This document shows positions 32,593-44,135 of a stretch of 64,000 nucleotides of DNA, one piece after another. The stretch's first letter is position 1. Each line of letters opens with the position of its first letter. This stretch comes from Takakia lepidozioides (Eukaryota > Streptophyta > Takakiopsida > Takakiales > Takakiaceae). A program made the position numbers and the translations under genes. The notes beneath the pieces are model-generated. The model had not been told where the DNA came from. It made no database searches and saw only the letters and a list, made by a program, of their open reading frames with translations. Where the stretch lies: NCBI GenBank assembly GCA_030704615.1, contig CM060734.1:13082001-13146000 (forward strand), in the 5' to 3' direction.

Positions 32593-35500
32593 TTACCGTC
32601 TAATTACAAGGTATATGTAATATTGATGCTTGCAGGGGACCCACTTCCCTCTCATGCCGAGAGCGCCCTCACGCATCGTTACAAAATCCGGACAAGTGCA
32701 AGTAGGGAAATTCCCCACGGTAACCTGATATTCTTTGCCATGAAGAACTGAGCCAATAGACAGCACTGTGTAAGTCCGTCCATACCCCGGGGCAGGGACT
32801 TCGGTGATACGAGCCACCCGAGCCTGCAAAATTCTAGCCGATTCCATCTTGCATTCGTGATCTGCACCCGAAGCGACACGGCGCACTATTTTTCCATCTC
32901 TTTTTGTTGGGTGGGAGTCGGCACCGGGTGGAGGCATTGCCGGAGCATGTGGCACATCTGTGCCGACAGTGCATAAGGGCACCACCCGGGACCGCGCAAG
33001 ACAAAACCCTCCCTCCTCCAGCATGCTTATCTCGGTTGTTGACAGCGACGTCCCAAGTTTCACAGGCCAAATTGCGGGGGGAGAGGGTTTCATTATCACC
33101 GAAGGACGAACTGTTCCCTTGACGCATCGTGCCATATCGTCTGGGCAGAACCAGAACTTGTGGTCCTTTGACTCCCCACTATGATAAGGTCGGAACAACC
33201 CTGTGAATGTTGGAGCTGGAGTCCCCCTGGAGCCTTTGCATATTTTTGATTTGCATTTCTTGAAAGAGGGGGTCCGAATTGCCATGCAAACAACTCTAGA
33301 TCCTGGGGGTGCGTTGCTATATGCCACTCACTATCAATGCAATCAGATTCCTGCACCATGGCCACCACCTCCTCCAATGGGATTCCTGCTGCTGTGCTTG
33401 CATGTTTTGCACCTGCTCCACTGGAAGAGGACCCACCTGGGAAGGGGCTGGCACACGACTTACTCTGCACTGGAGACACCTTTGGCATAGAGAAATTGAC
33501 CCTGTCTGGGCGATGGGAATCTCCATCTGACCCTGGAAGAGTGTTCAATTTCCTTTTGCATGATCCAAATCTTTCCTCGCCTTCCAAATGTGGGAGCCTG
33601 GATTGCAAAGGGGAGCCTTCAGTGCACCTGTTCAGAGCTCTGGCCATCTTCGATGGGTCTCCGGACCTACTCACAGCCCTTAGCATCAACAAAGTCGTAC
33701 CGGGGCCCATGCCCCCACCCCGTCCCATCAGAAAATTGCGGTATCTGGTTTGTTGTGTAAGTGCCCGCACCATGTCATCAGCAGTGGCCACATACAAGTC
33801 ACGACCTGCTTTGGTAGATTGCTGCATCCAGGCGTTGTGAACAGTCTCCGCCAAATTACAGGATGGCATGTCGGCCAAGTCCTCCAAGGACATGTCCTGT
33901 AGGAGGCATTGCATGGAAATGTGAGGAACAAAAGGAAATGGAAGAGGTTCTGCAAGCGACAATCCAAGAACCCCAAATGAACAGGCACGATGCAAAATTT
34001 GTGTTTTTGGGATTGAAGAGGCTTACCGCCGTCATGAAAGCTCCCCACTGTTTGTACCTGAAGTGCCAGAAAACCAACCAGTCCTCCAACTCCTTCAGGT
34101 GGATACCAGTAGCAGCACCAGAGGAGAACCACCAAGCCCGGATTGCCTGGTAAGTGCTCTTAGCTTCTCCCATTGAGGTGGCATTTTTGTACTTGAGACA
34201 GAGCCTTCTGTGCTCCAACTGAAGGTCAAGGCGAATGCAGCGCTTTGTATGACGTGCCAGAGATTGACTCCAATGGAAGAGGCATGTGCGCTCCCTATTT
34301 TCCATTGGGACCTTAGGATCCCCCGAACTAAACACGCGCCGCACTGCATTGAAATTTGACTGTGCACTATCAGCCATGAAGCCCGCAAAATTTGTGTTCT
34401 GTATTCCATTGCGCTGCATGACGGCCAGGAGCGAATTCCACATGAGCATCTGGGATTCAGTGTCCTCCGACTGCATATCACAAATTGCTATTGAGAGCAC
34501 ACGCTGGTACGCTGGATCATACACATGGCACGCCATGGTTGTCCAACCCTTCACCCGTTTGCAGTGACCAAACATCAACCAACATTTAGCCAAATCTCCT
34601 CCAGGTTGCATTCGGCGGACAATGCTCACACCACTGCCTTCGCCCACTGCGGACATCTTGAACAAATACACCTTGGACGAGCCTTGGCCAGGGAAGATAC
34701 TGTTTTGAATGAATTCATAGCGACTTCTCCGTTTGAGGTCCATAATGTTGTCCATGAATCCAGCAGTGCCTGTGCCGACTCTGATTGCATTCCCCTGGTT
34801 TCGAATATTGGGAGAGCTCATCACGGAGAAATGGTCCATCACTGCATCAAGCAAATCTGTATCCAGCATTGGTTGTGTCGAATCCCCTTCACCCAGTATG
34901 TGTTTTTCCAGGAAAGCCTTGCTAGCTGCAAGCGCTATAGCAGAAGGTGTTGCACAAGGGGCATTGTGGAACTCCTGCTTCAGCAATTTCTAGCGATGTC
35001 CACGCTATCCCTGCAACTTCCTTTGGACACAGGATGCTCGTGTGCACCCATATGAATGCAGGCACGAGTCATTGTCTTGCATCGGTGTGCCACCTGGTAC
35101 ATACGAGCGTGGCACACAGAAACACAGGACGGGGAAAGTTTGCAGAACCTGCACACAAAAGTATTGGTCTTGGGAGGGCAGTCCTGGGTGCAAAGATTCA
35201 TCAGGGGCACACCTTCCCACTCACTTTCGTTTGATTGAGCGATGTTTCTCATCCGAGGGCAAGAATATTTAGAGCACTTGCAATGCCAACGCAAACCGAC
35301 CTTCAAAATTTCAATCCAATGTCGTTGTGGATGTTCGACGTTTTTGTCCTGCACCAAGGGTGTCCGTCATGTTTCTTGTCCATGCCTCCAGAAGCCCAGC
35401 CAATCCATTGGAAGACGTGGAGGGTTGAGCTCAAACAGATGTCCCCATCAAACTCTGCCGGCACGTATTGAACCCGCTGCACAACGAAGGGACTCCCAAT

Positions 35501-36046
35501 CAACAAAACGCATCTCGCTCTTGCACCCAGGAACCCCTGCAAGGGCTTTCAATTTTGGGAATGACACTCGTTATCTCTTGCAATTCGTCATCATCCAAAA
35601 TGGAGTCTGCACTGGCGGAGGGAATCTCAGAAACATCCTCCGAGGACGAGTTTTGAAGAGTCACGAATGTAGTGGATGTGCTCACCTCTTGTTTCACCTG
35701 AACCTGTGCCCTTTTGCTGCACGACCGATGCTGCAGTTCCAGGGGTAATGACTGATCCTGCTGATTGTCTTCTCTCTTTTCAAGAGCAACGGTATGTGCC
35801 TGGAAGGACTCTCCACTTCCTTCCTACTCGCCAACCAATGGTTTCTCCAAGTGTCCTGAATCCAAATTCCTATCCCTCGTCATACACCTCTTTTTGAACA
35901 AGCAGAGAACCCAATTCCAGTGGGAACACTGTAACCAGCTCATCCTCATGAACAACTGCAAACCCATCGTCGTCTGCAGTGGCAGTTAGTGGAAGGCTAC
36001 TTGCATTGGAATGAAATCGGGCGAGTCTATCTCGCTCCCTCGACAT
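32593..36046 (-). pseudogene. MULE-type transposase with zinc-binding N-terminus and SWIM finger
   Basis: Mutator-like transposase of a streptophyte family. In minus-strand order: an acidic, Ser-rich N-terminus (35.7-35.5 kb), a WRKY/GCM1-like Cys-His region (KVGLRWHCKCSKYSCPRMRN then CRFCKLSPSCVSVCH and RACIHMGAHEHPV, 35.33-35.05), the transposase core (34.98-34.03: GDLAKCWLMFGHCKRVKGWT, ICDMQSEDTESQML, GFMADSAQSNFNAVRRVF, CLFHWSQSLARH), an intron at 34026-33897 with GTAAGC donor and TACAG acceptor, a further conserved exon (DMSLEDLADMPSCNLAETVH), a Ser/Pro linker, and a SWIM finger (CTCPDF ... WVPCKH, about 32700-32620). Frames change near 35.34, 34.98 and 33.31 kb, so it is a pseudogene unless these are sequence errors. 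The long terminal repeats of the element were not identified. Confidence 0.85.
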
Positions 36047-36059
36047 GTTTTCCTACGCT

Positions 36060-36900
36060 GACCGAAAGTTGCTCACAACGGAATCCCCGAATTGATAGCC
36101 CGTAATTCTCGAAAGGGGATCCACCACAAACAAATTGAGGTCAACAAGGGTAGCACTAACCCAAAGGCTGCGGGTGATGCATCAAAAGGATGTAGGAATG
36201 ACATGCACTGAACTTCGCAGACAACCACGCTGAGAGACTCCAACCAGAAAAACTGTTTTCAAAGACAAGAAGCCACAAGAAGCCGTGCTGTTTTTGGATG
36301 AAAAACAAACCCTGAACATGACATGAAACCATCCATTATGGAAAGACGGCAACAACCCTGGAGAGCAGTAAACAGGAAGACCCCGAATGTAATGAGGTTG
36401 TGCTGTGCCAGAAGAGCACAGCACAAACACTGACACTCCAAGAGTCACCTCGCACGGATGTGTGCACAAGATCATTTCCGACACAACCCTTTATACCGAA
36501 TGACCCCATGGCGATGATGATGGCAAAATGCAAACCACAGGGTAGGCAGTACGACACACGTGGATGCATATGTGAAGCATAACATTTATGGCGAATCTGC
36601 AAGAACTGCTCGAAATTGAACTAGCATTAGATTTCTACGGCACTTCCGAATTTGAAAGAATGCAAGAAGGCTACCATGTATTGGCAGATGGCGAAGTACA
36701 TCTAATATATATCACAAGTACATGCAACGGATGTACATATTTTCTAGCACTTTATTTCTTGGATAATACAAAGACGCCGAAATGGATGAATTCCGTTCAC
36801 ACACAATAACAACACCCGCATCCAAATACGGTTGACAATGTCCAATTTTGATTTTGGTTACATGCCATAGCAACCCTTGTTGCAAACGTCAAACTGGAGA
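36060..36900. other. Spacer between MULE and ParB/methyltransferase-like gene
   Basis: No gene recognised. A plus-strand frame at 36588-36809 (ATGGCGAATCTGCAAGAACT start, reading NLQELLEIELALDFYGTSEF) is open for 73 codons, but nothing supports it beyond being open. Confidence 0.35.
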
Positions 36901-37004
36901 GCTCTAGAGGCATCGTGGGGAGCCCTTGTTTCCAGCGGAGGAGGAAGAGAAAGAAGTCATTATACTTCACGAGCTCTAGAAACAGGAATAGAGCCAGATA
37001 TAGA

Positions 37005-40000
37005 ATGAGGATGGAAAGAGTGGACGAAGCGGAAAAGGCGGAAGAAGAGGGCAAAGAGGAAAGTATGGCGATGGAAGAGCAGGAATCCGGAGAGGAACAA
37101 CAACCTGCCAAAGTTCCAAGAACAGATGAGGAGGACACTGCATCCGAGGGAGAGACAGACGCCAAAGATGATGTTGATGCTGGCCTCACGAAGAACCTCA
37201 TAGTGGAAGAGAGGATGGGGGAGATGCTCCAACATGCGATGCGTGGGGAGCAGTCCGAAGCGCAAAGGGTCCCCGGCGATTGGGGAGTCTTCTCGAGCAG
37301 CCCAAAAAAAGGTACAATCTTTGAAAACCACCTTTGTGCTTCATTGCTGATGTGAACCCCAGTTGAGATTGTATTTCGATATGAACATAGTCTACACACG
37401 GCATCTCTGCCAGGTTGCATCAACCGCGAACAAGAAGCTCAAACAGTGTGCGTTGACGCACACTGTTTGAGCCTTCCATTTTGCTTGCTTGCTGATGTGC
37501 GAAACGGCCAAATTGGGGAACTAGGGCAGGTTCAATCCACCATGAATTGGAAGCTCAAACAGTGTGCGTTGACGCACACTGTTTGAGCCCCCCATTTTAC
37601 TTGGTTGTTGGTGTGCAAAACGGCCAGATAGGGCCACTATGCCCGGTTCAATCCTCCACTATTTGGAAGCTCAAACAGTGTGCGTTGACGCACACTGTTT
37701 GAGCCCCCTTATCACTGTTCTTCTCACAAAAAAATTACCCAGCCAGGGTATCTCTTTGAGGTTCAATCATCAATTTCCTGGTAGCTCCAGCAGTGTGCGT
37801 CAACGCACACTGTTTGAGCTCACCTTGTCATTGTTTTTTTTGTTTCAAAATCAGCCACACAGGGCTTGTCTCTGAGGATCAATGAACACTTACCTGGTAG
37901 CTCCAACAGTGTGCGTTGGTGCACACTGTTTGAGCCCACATTCTCATTGATTTTTCATCTGAAAAACGGCCACAAACGGCATGTATTTGAGGATCAATCA
38001 TCACTTACCTGGCAGCTCAAACAGTGTGCGTCAACGCACACTGTTTGAGCTCACCTTGTCATTGCCTTTGTCATCTGAAAATCGGCCACATAGGGTATGT
38101 ATTTGAGGATCAATCATCACTTACCTGGCAACTCAAACAGTGTGCGTCAACGCACACTGTTTGAGCTCACATTGTCATTGTTTTTTTCATTCGAAAATCG
38201 GCCACATAGGGCATGTCTCTGAGGATCAATGAACACTTACCTGGCAGCTCAAGCAGTGTGCATCGGCGCACACTGTTTGAGCCCACCTTCTCATTGTTTT
38301 TTTCATCTGGAAATCGGCCACAAAGGGCATGTATTTGATGATCAATGAACACTTACCTGGCAGCTCAAACAGTGTGCGTCAACGCACACTGTTTGAGCCC
38401 ACCTTGTCACTGATCTTTTCCTGTGAAATTCGGCAATACAGGGCATGTCTGTGAGGATCAATGAACACTTACCTGGCAGCTCAAACTGTTTGAGCTCACT
38501 TTTTCTTTGTTTTTGTCATCTTAAATTCGGCCACAAAGGGCATGTATTTGAAGATCAATGAACACTTACCTGGCAGCTCAAACAGTGTGCGTCAACGCAC
38601 ATTGATTGAGCCCACCATGTCATTGTTTTTTCGTTTGAAAATCGGCCACAGAGGGCTTGTCACTGAGGATCAATCATCACTTACCTGGCAGCTCAAACAG
38701 TGTGCGTCAACGCACACTGTTTGAGCCCACCTTCTCATTGTTTTTTTCGTTTGAAAATTGGCCACACAGGGCATGTAACTGAGGATCAATGAACACTTAC
38801 CTAGTAGCTCAAATAGTGTGCATTGGCACACACTGTTTGAGCCCAACTTCTCATTATTTTTTCATCTGAAAAAGGCCACAAACAGCATGTATTTGAGGAT
38901 CAATCATCACATACCTGGCAGCTCAAACAGTGTGTGTCAATGCACACTGTTTGAGCTCACCTTGTCAGTGCCTTTGTCATCTGAAATCGGCCACATAGGG
39001 CATGTATTTGAGGATCAATCATCACTTACCTGGCACTCAAACAGTATGCGTCAACGCACACTGTTTGAGCTCACCTTCTCATTATTTTGTCAGCTGAAAA
39101 AAGGCCACAAATGGCATGTATTTGAGGATCAATCATCACTTACCTGGCAGCTCAAACAGTGTGCGTCAACGCACACTGTTTGAGCTCACCTTGTCATTGC
39201 CTTTGTCATCTGAAAATCGGCCACATAGGGTATATATTTGAGGATCAATCATCACTTACCTGGCAGCTCAAACAGTGTGCGTCAACGCACACTGTTTGAG
39301 CCCACCTTGTCATTGTTTTTTTCCTGTGATATTCGGCAACACACTGGCAGCTCAAACAGTGTGCGTCAACGCACACTGTTTGAGCTCACCTTTTCTTTGT
39401 TTTTTTCATCTGAAAATCAGCCACTAAGGGCATGTCTTTGAGGTTCAATGAACACTTACCTGGCAGCTCAAACAGTGTGCGTCAACGCACACTGTTTGAG
39501 CCCACCTTGTCATTGTTTTTTTCTTGTGAAATTCGGCATCATGGGGCATGTCTTTGAGGTTCAATGCACACTTACTAGGCAGCTCAAACAGTGTGCGTCA
39601 ACGCACACTGTTTGAGCCCACCTTGTCATTGCTTTTTTCTTTGAATAGGGCGAAATATCATGTTCAAAACACTTGAATTTGGAAGCTGAAACATTGTGCG
39701 GCAACGCACGGTGTTTTTGGCCCCCACAATGCTTGTTTTCTGGTGAGAAATTTGGCCACACAGGGCCTGTCTGCCATGCTCAAACACCATCGTTTCATGC
39801 CTCTCTCTTATATCAATTTGAATGAACAACCCTGCAGGAGAAGATGCAAAGTGTGGCGGAGGAGATCACTTCGGGGCAAGGGAATGAGATCATTGTTGAT
39901 GTTGACGATGAGTTCTATGAAAGCAAAGCCGCTGAGATGTTGTGGGGTCAGAAGGTAAACTCTCAGCTTGTGGTGCAAAGTATGCTTGCCCCGGGTGGGA

Positions 40001-43000
40001 GGTTGAAGATTCCCCTGTGTAGGTTGGTTTCCATGCCCGTCGTTCGTCCACCCCTCATCAAGGACATCCTGAAGCTAGAGGCGGAGTTTGTTCATGGGTA
40101 TTTGGATGGATCCGCAGTCTTTTACGTTTCTACAAAGGATTCCAGAGGCAATGAGTTCCTTGTGGATGAGTCAATCGTGGACTCCTGGGATCCCATTTGG
40201 AGACAGGTGAACGAATCCTTCGAACTTCTTCTTTCCAGGAAACCTTCCACCTAGGCATTCTCAGGGAAGATGTTTCACGTTTGGGATGACAACCACCGGT
40301 TGCTTGCATGGATGGCTGTCATTGGGAGGCTGCACTCACAGGAGGAAGAGTGGCATTACTCTGTTCGATCGATGGTGCTGGATTGCGACGGGAACATGAT
40401 GGGTCTTCTGACGGCAATGAATGATGTGAACAGGTTGGTTTCTCATTCTACATGTTCCACTTGTGGTTTCGTGGTTCTTTGATTCAAGTCCTTGAATTTC
40501 ATTCTGACTTTCAGATATCATTTTGCAGAGGGATGGAGACATTGCATGTCAAAACGAGTCTGGTTCACACACTGTATAGGATACAAAGGATCGGGCAGAT
40601 GCCCTTGACCAACTTCAAGACCATCCTTTTAGCAGAGACGTACAAGAAGTGTGAAAGCTCCAAGACATCGGAAATGTGGTACTCGTTGACTCGTGAGGCT
40701 TTCATGGAGTACATGTACACGGTGAGATACATCTTCCTTCATCTGGCCTTTCCATATTCCTACTTCCACATGTTTGTTTCTGTTTGTTTCCCTTGACCTT
40801 GGGTTGATGCAACTCTCGTGCATTCCCTTGCAGCAAGACATTGCAGATGCAGGGGAGCGTGGCAAACTGGAATACTACAGCTCAACCCCTGAGGAGAGAA
40901 GGACAGCAAAGGGGGTTGAGAGTCACATCCAGAAAGAGATGACCGCTACAAGAAGGACTATAATGAGTGCTTTTGTGAAGCAGTTGAGAATTGCCGACCC
41001 ATCATTCGGATCGCAGTTTCTCCTAGAGATAAAAAAACCATTATAACAAGCCAGGCAAGCCAGAGATGGCCTAGGAGAAGTTGCACAGGTTGTCTACCGC
41101 CGTTGTGTCTTCAGAACAGAAGGTGAAGTGGCTACAGTTATGGAACTCCGATCCCACAGTTAGGGATACCCACATGTTCCCCAGGCCGGAGAAAGAGAAG
41201 AAGACCCAGCGTGTCATTCCTGTCAGTGACAATGTGCTGGACACATGGCTTCACAAGGCCACTTACTGGAGCCAGGTGTGATGTCCTTTCCTGTGTCACT
41301 TTCTTTTCTCTTTTCCTGTCCTTCTCTTTCCATTGCCTCTTACATTCGCTGTGATTGTTTTTGGGTTCATTCTTGCATTTGAATTGTTTTGCAGTTGGAA
41401 GAAAGGGCCCGGTCGGTTCTGCATACTCAGCTGGCTGACTATGGCATCACTATGACAGCACCGAAGGTCTCCTTCGAAGCATACATGAGGAAATGGAGAG
41501 CCACAGTGTGGCACTCTTGTTTCTTTAGAGAGTTCAGCAAGGAGGGTGGCATCAGTCAAACAAATGACCTTGACTAGCAAGAAAAAGGAGAGGAAGCCTA
41601 GAAACGATGCCTTTACAGGTGCACACCCTGGGCCGTTCAGGCTACTTAGTGTGCTGTGGTTGCAATGTACTGTGCCGCATACTGTTTAAGGGGGTCTTCC
41701 TGGTGTGATGGAAAAGCTGAGAGACAATAATTGCATTGCATAATGAGGTTGTCTCTGTTCCTGCAGGTACATAAAGTTTGTTCTCATGGAAGATAATTGC
41801 TTAGACAAACATCCAGATTTCGTGGACCTTTGGCTTGTCCCTGCTGGCAACCAGACCATGTTTACTACTGGGATCTTGCATGACTCGGGCCCAGACCATC
41901 TTTCTTCTTGTGGTTGGTATTTGGATTGCCCTCCTTCTGAGACCCCAGCTCCGGAGGTGTCTTTGAGGAGAGAGAATGAGCGTATTGCAGCCACTGCCGC
42001 AGTAGCCGACCTCGACATTTATGAACGAAATTTGAGGACTCTTGCAGAGAAGGAACCTCCTGCTCAGGATACCCCGGGTAGAGGAAGAAAGGCAAAGGGA
42101 AAAGATGTTGCTGGTGTTGTGGGGAAAGGAAGGGGTAGAGGGAAGGTGGCACAAGGGCAGGGAAGTGTTGCAGATATTGGCCCAGTCGTGCATGTCCAGC
42201 AGACTCCACTGCATGGTAGGGGATCCATGAGAAAGAACAAGGGGGTGGTTGATCCCAAGGACCCGTACCATGCAGTGGAACATCCCACGAGGGTCATTTG
42301 CCCTACCAGGTTGGAGATGGCCAACGTCGGGTTCTTTGCCATGATGGAGTCCAAGAAATCTGATTTCAAGGGCGAGCCATGTGGGAGAGGATTGTGGAGT
42401 TCCTCGGCACGGTGCGTGTTCTCTTTTGCTTCTTCTCTGCTGTGGGCATGGATCGTTTCAATCCTCTTGAGTATTCCATTGTAATTTTGTTTGCAGGCTA
42501 AAATGACCAAATCCTGGGTGAACGGGAAGAGAAGCCATATGCAGCGAACTCATCATCTTGGACATCCCTGATGGGTTGGCAGTCCCGGATGTCCCTCCAT
42601 CGGGTGCTTGTTCGGGTTGGAATGCTTTTGATGAGCGTTATTGGCGGTGGGTTTTCTCCTTTTGCAATTTTTTCCTGTCCGATGCAGGTGTTTTGGTGCT
42701 CATCCAGTCCATCGACGTTCGCTGTCGCCGTGCACTTGCCAGCTATTTGAAAGCCTCGGGCATGAGAGTCGTGAAGACATGGAATTGTGTGAACAGCATG
42801 TACCTTACGAAGGGGGATCGTCCGGGAGAGATGGTAAATTTGCCTTCTTCTTCCCTTCTTGGTGGTTCTCGGATGGAGTTGTATAGGTCGCTCGAACTCA
42901 TATGTAGGGGCCTGATTTTTTAAGCTTCTTAGTTCCTTGTGGATGTCCTGTTCGCAGACTTGTTTGTTTGAAGCTGTTTGTCTCGTCCGAGTGCATCCAC

Positions 43001-43542
43001 CAACGACTCCGGCCGGCATTGCGGAGTTCGCCATCACTCATGGGGGCAAGTTCATAGACGACAGGATAGATCCTCCCACGGATGACATGCACCACAACCA
43101 CGTCGACAGCAACGTGTGCTTGCGAAGGGGGAATGGGGTTCCTTGGAGAGGGGCGAGGGAGAGGAGCTCGGCTTTCATTCAAACGATTGTGGAGTGCTGC
43201 ACCTACACAGACGCCAGAGTTCTGGATTTGTCAATGGGCACAGGTTCGTCTCTTCAACATTCACATTTCATGAGGTTTGATTGAGCTTGCACTTCCCACC
43301 GTTCCAAATGTGTCTTCAATGTCTGCTTCCTTCATTTTATTCCACTGTAGGTGCTTCGTACCACGCTTGCAAGGCCAGTGCGCGACATCTCTTTGGAATT
43401 GAAGGGGATGTTGAGATTTGCAAGAACCTCCTGATGGGTTTGGGTGGACACACTTCTCAAGTCCTTCCGAAGCCCCGTCCCGCTGATATTGATACAGATG
43501 AGACTTCCGACAAGGAGCTGGACTCCGACTTTACCTGTGAGT
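37005..43542 (+). pseudogene. ParB-like/DNA amino-methyltransferase-like fusion gene, copy 1
   Basis: Multi-exon gene. Exon ends read from splice sites: ?-37311, 39838-40433, 40529-40721, 40834-41275, 41395-41618, 41767-~42416, ~42498-42833, 42959-43243, 43351-~43542. Exon 1 is acidic and charged. Exon 2 carries a ParB/sulfiredoxin-like domain (RLKIPLCRLVSMPVVRPPLI then KMFHVWDDNHRLLAWMAVI, with DNHR in place of GQHR). Later exons have helical linkers and a Lys/Gly-rich tail. The C-terminal part resembles a beta-class (permuted) N4/N6 amino-methyltransferase: IILDIPDG (position of motif IV, normally DPPY), then after an intron RVLDLSMGTG/GASYHACKASARHLFGIEGD, the FxGxG SAM-binding motif and GIE-D acid. 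Damage: TAG 40252-40254 at a probable Trp, frame changes in A7 runs near 37310 and 41035, TAGs near 41072 and 41575, and shifts near 42370 and 42540. Roughly 700-800 codons. No ordinary plant gene has this architecture to my knowledge. Confidence 0.7.
37437..39720 (+). repeat. Array of 20 (plus one degenerate) 36-bp palindromes, ~116-bp period, inside intron 1
   Basis: Each unit carries a palindrome with 17-bp arms GCTCAAACAGTGTGCGT and ACGCACACTGTTTGAGC around a CA or TG centre. Starts are about 37437, 37553, 37669, 37784, 37900, 38015, 38132, 38247, 38361, 38478 (centre deleted), 38576, 38691, 38808, 38920, 39036, 39148, 39266, 39350, 39466 and 39582, with a decayed copy at 39685. The ~80-bp between palindromes is also repeated (ATCGGCCACATAGGGCATGT, GAGGATCAATCATCACTTAC), so this is a satellite and not spacer-type DNA. 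Arms are kept more exactly than the linkers. It lies between the GT donor at 37312 and the CAG acceptor at 39835-39837. In RNA each unit would fold into a 17-bp stem. Confidence 0.95.
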
Positions 43543-43559
43543 AAGTTCAACCTGTGGAT

Positions 43560-44135
43560 GCTTGCATTGTTGTTTCAATATCGAGAATCACTGTTCTTGA
43601 GGCAAAGTTCACATGGGAGACATCATCTTCGTTGGACTTGTGCATTGCATCATTGTGTTCAAAATGGGTTTTTGTCGACATGTGCAGGAGTCCGCGTGCT
43701 TCCACTTACCCTCCAGGGCTATCACACCTATTTGGACTTCTTTCCAGTCCTCCTCGGTCTTGCGTGCTACCTGTCTATGCGGAGGCACTTGCAGCAAGCA
43801 TGTCCGTTCATGGCACTCGGAGTCCACCCATCGACGGCCGTGGTACCACTTTAGTTGATGTCAGTGTGCACCTCCTCACGACGTACCCACATAAACTTGT
43901 GAGGGCTTGGTATGTTGATAATGTCTGGATGGATGCAATGGATACAATGGATGTAACATATCCACTCTGCATTCCCGGAAAATGGCTGATCAACCCGCGG
44001 AAATAGGTGACACCCGCGGAAATAGGCCCTGTATGCATGCTGACGTGGCGTGAGCCTGTGCTGGGCTCACGGTTTCCTGGGCTCACAGGCTCACGGAATA
44101 GCACCCCCCCTCCGCTCAGCTTCACACTAGAAGCC
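43560..44135 (+). other. 3' flank of copy 1, with small inverted repeats
   Basis: An open Pro/Ser-rich stretch (43688-43860, after a TGTGCAG acceptor) may be an out-of-frame last exon or 3' UTR. At 43996-44032 CCGCGGAAATAGG is duplicated 19 bp apart. At 44050-44097 GTGAGCC and GGCTCAC alternate and can fold into stem-loops. A GGAAATAGGG pair also occurs at 60568-60599. Confidence 0.45.

Noticed and set aside
37437-39720. CRISPR array (regular palindromic repeats with spacers)
   Set aside because: The DNA between palindromes is itself repeated from unit to unit, the period is ~116 bp, no cas genes are present and the setting is a eukaryotic intron. It is a satellite.
42646-42687. 42-bp intron (GTGGGT...GATGCAG) in the methyltransferase-like exon of copy 1
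   Set aside because: Copy 2 is continuous here and aligns through it (YWRAGFGLAGML versus YWRWVFSFCNFFL), so the sequence is coding.
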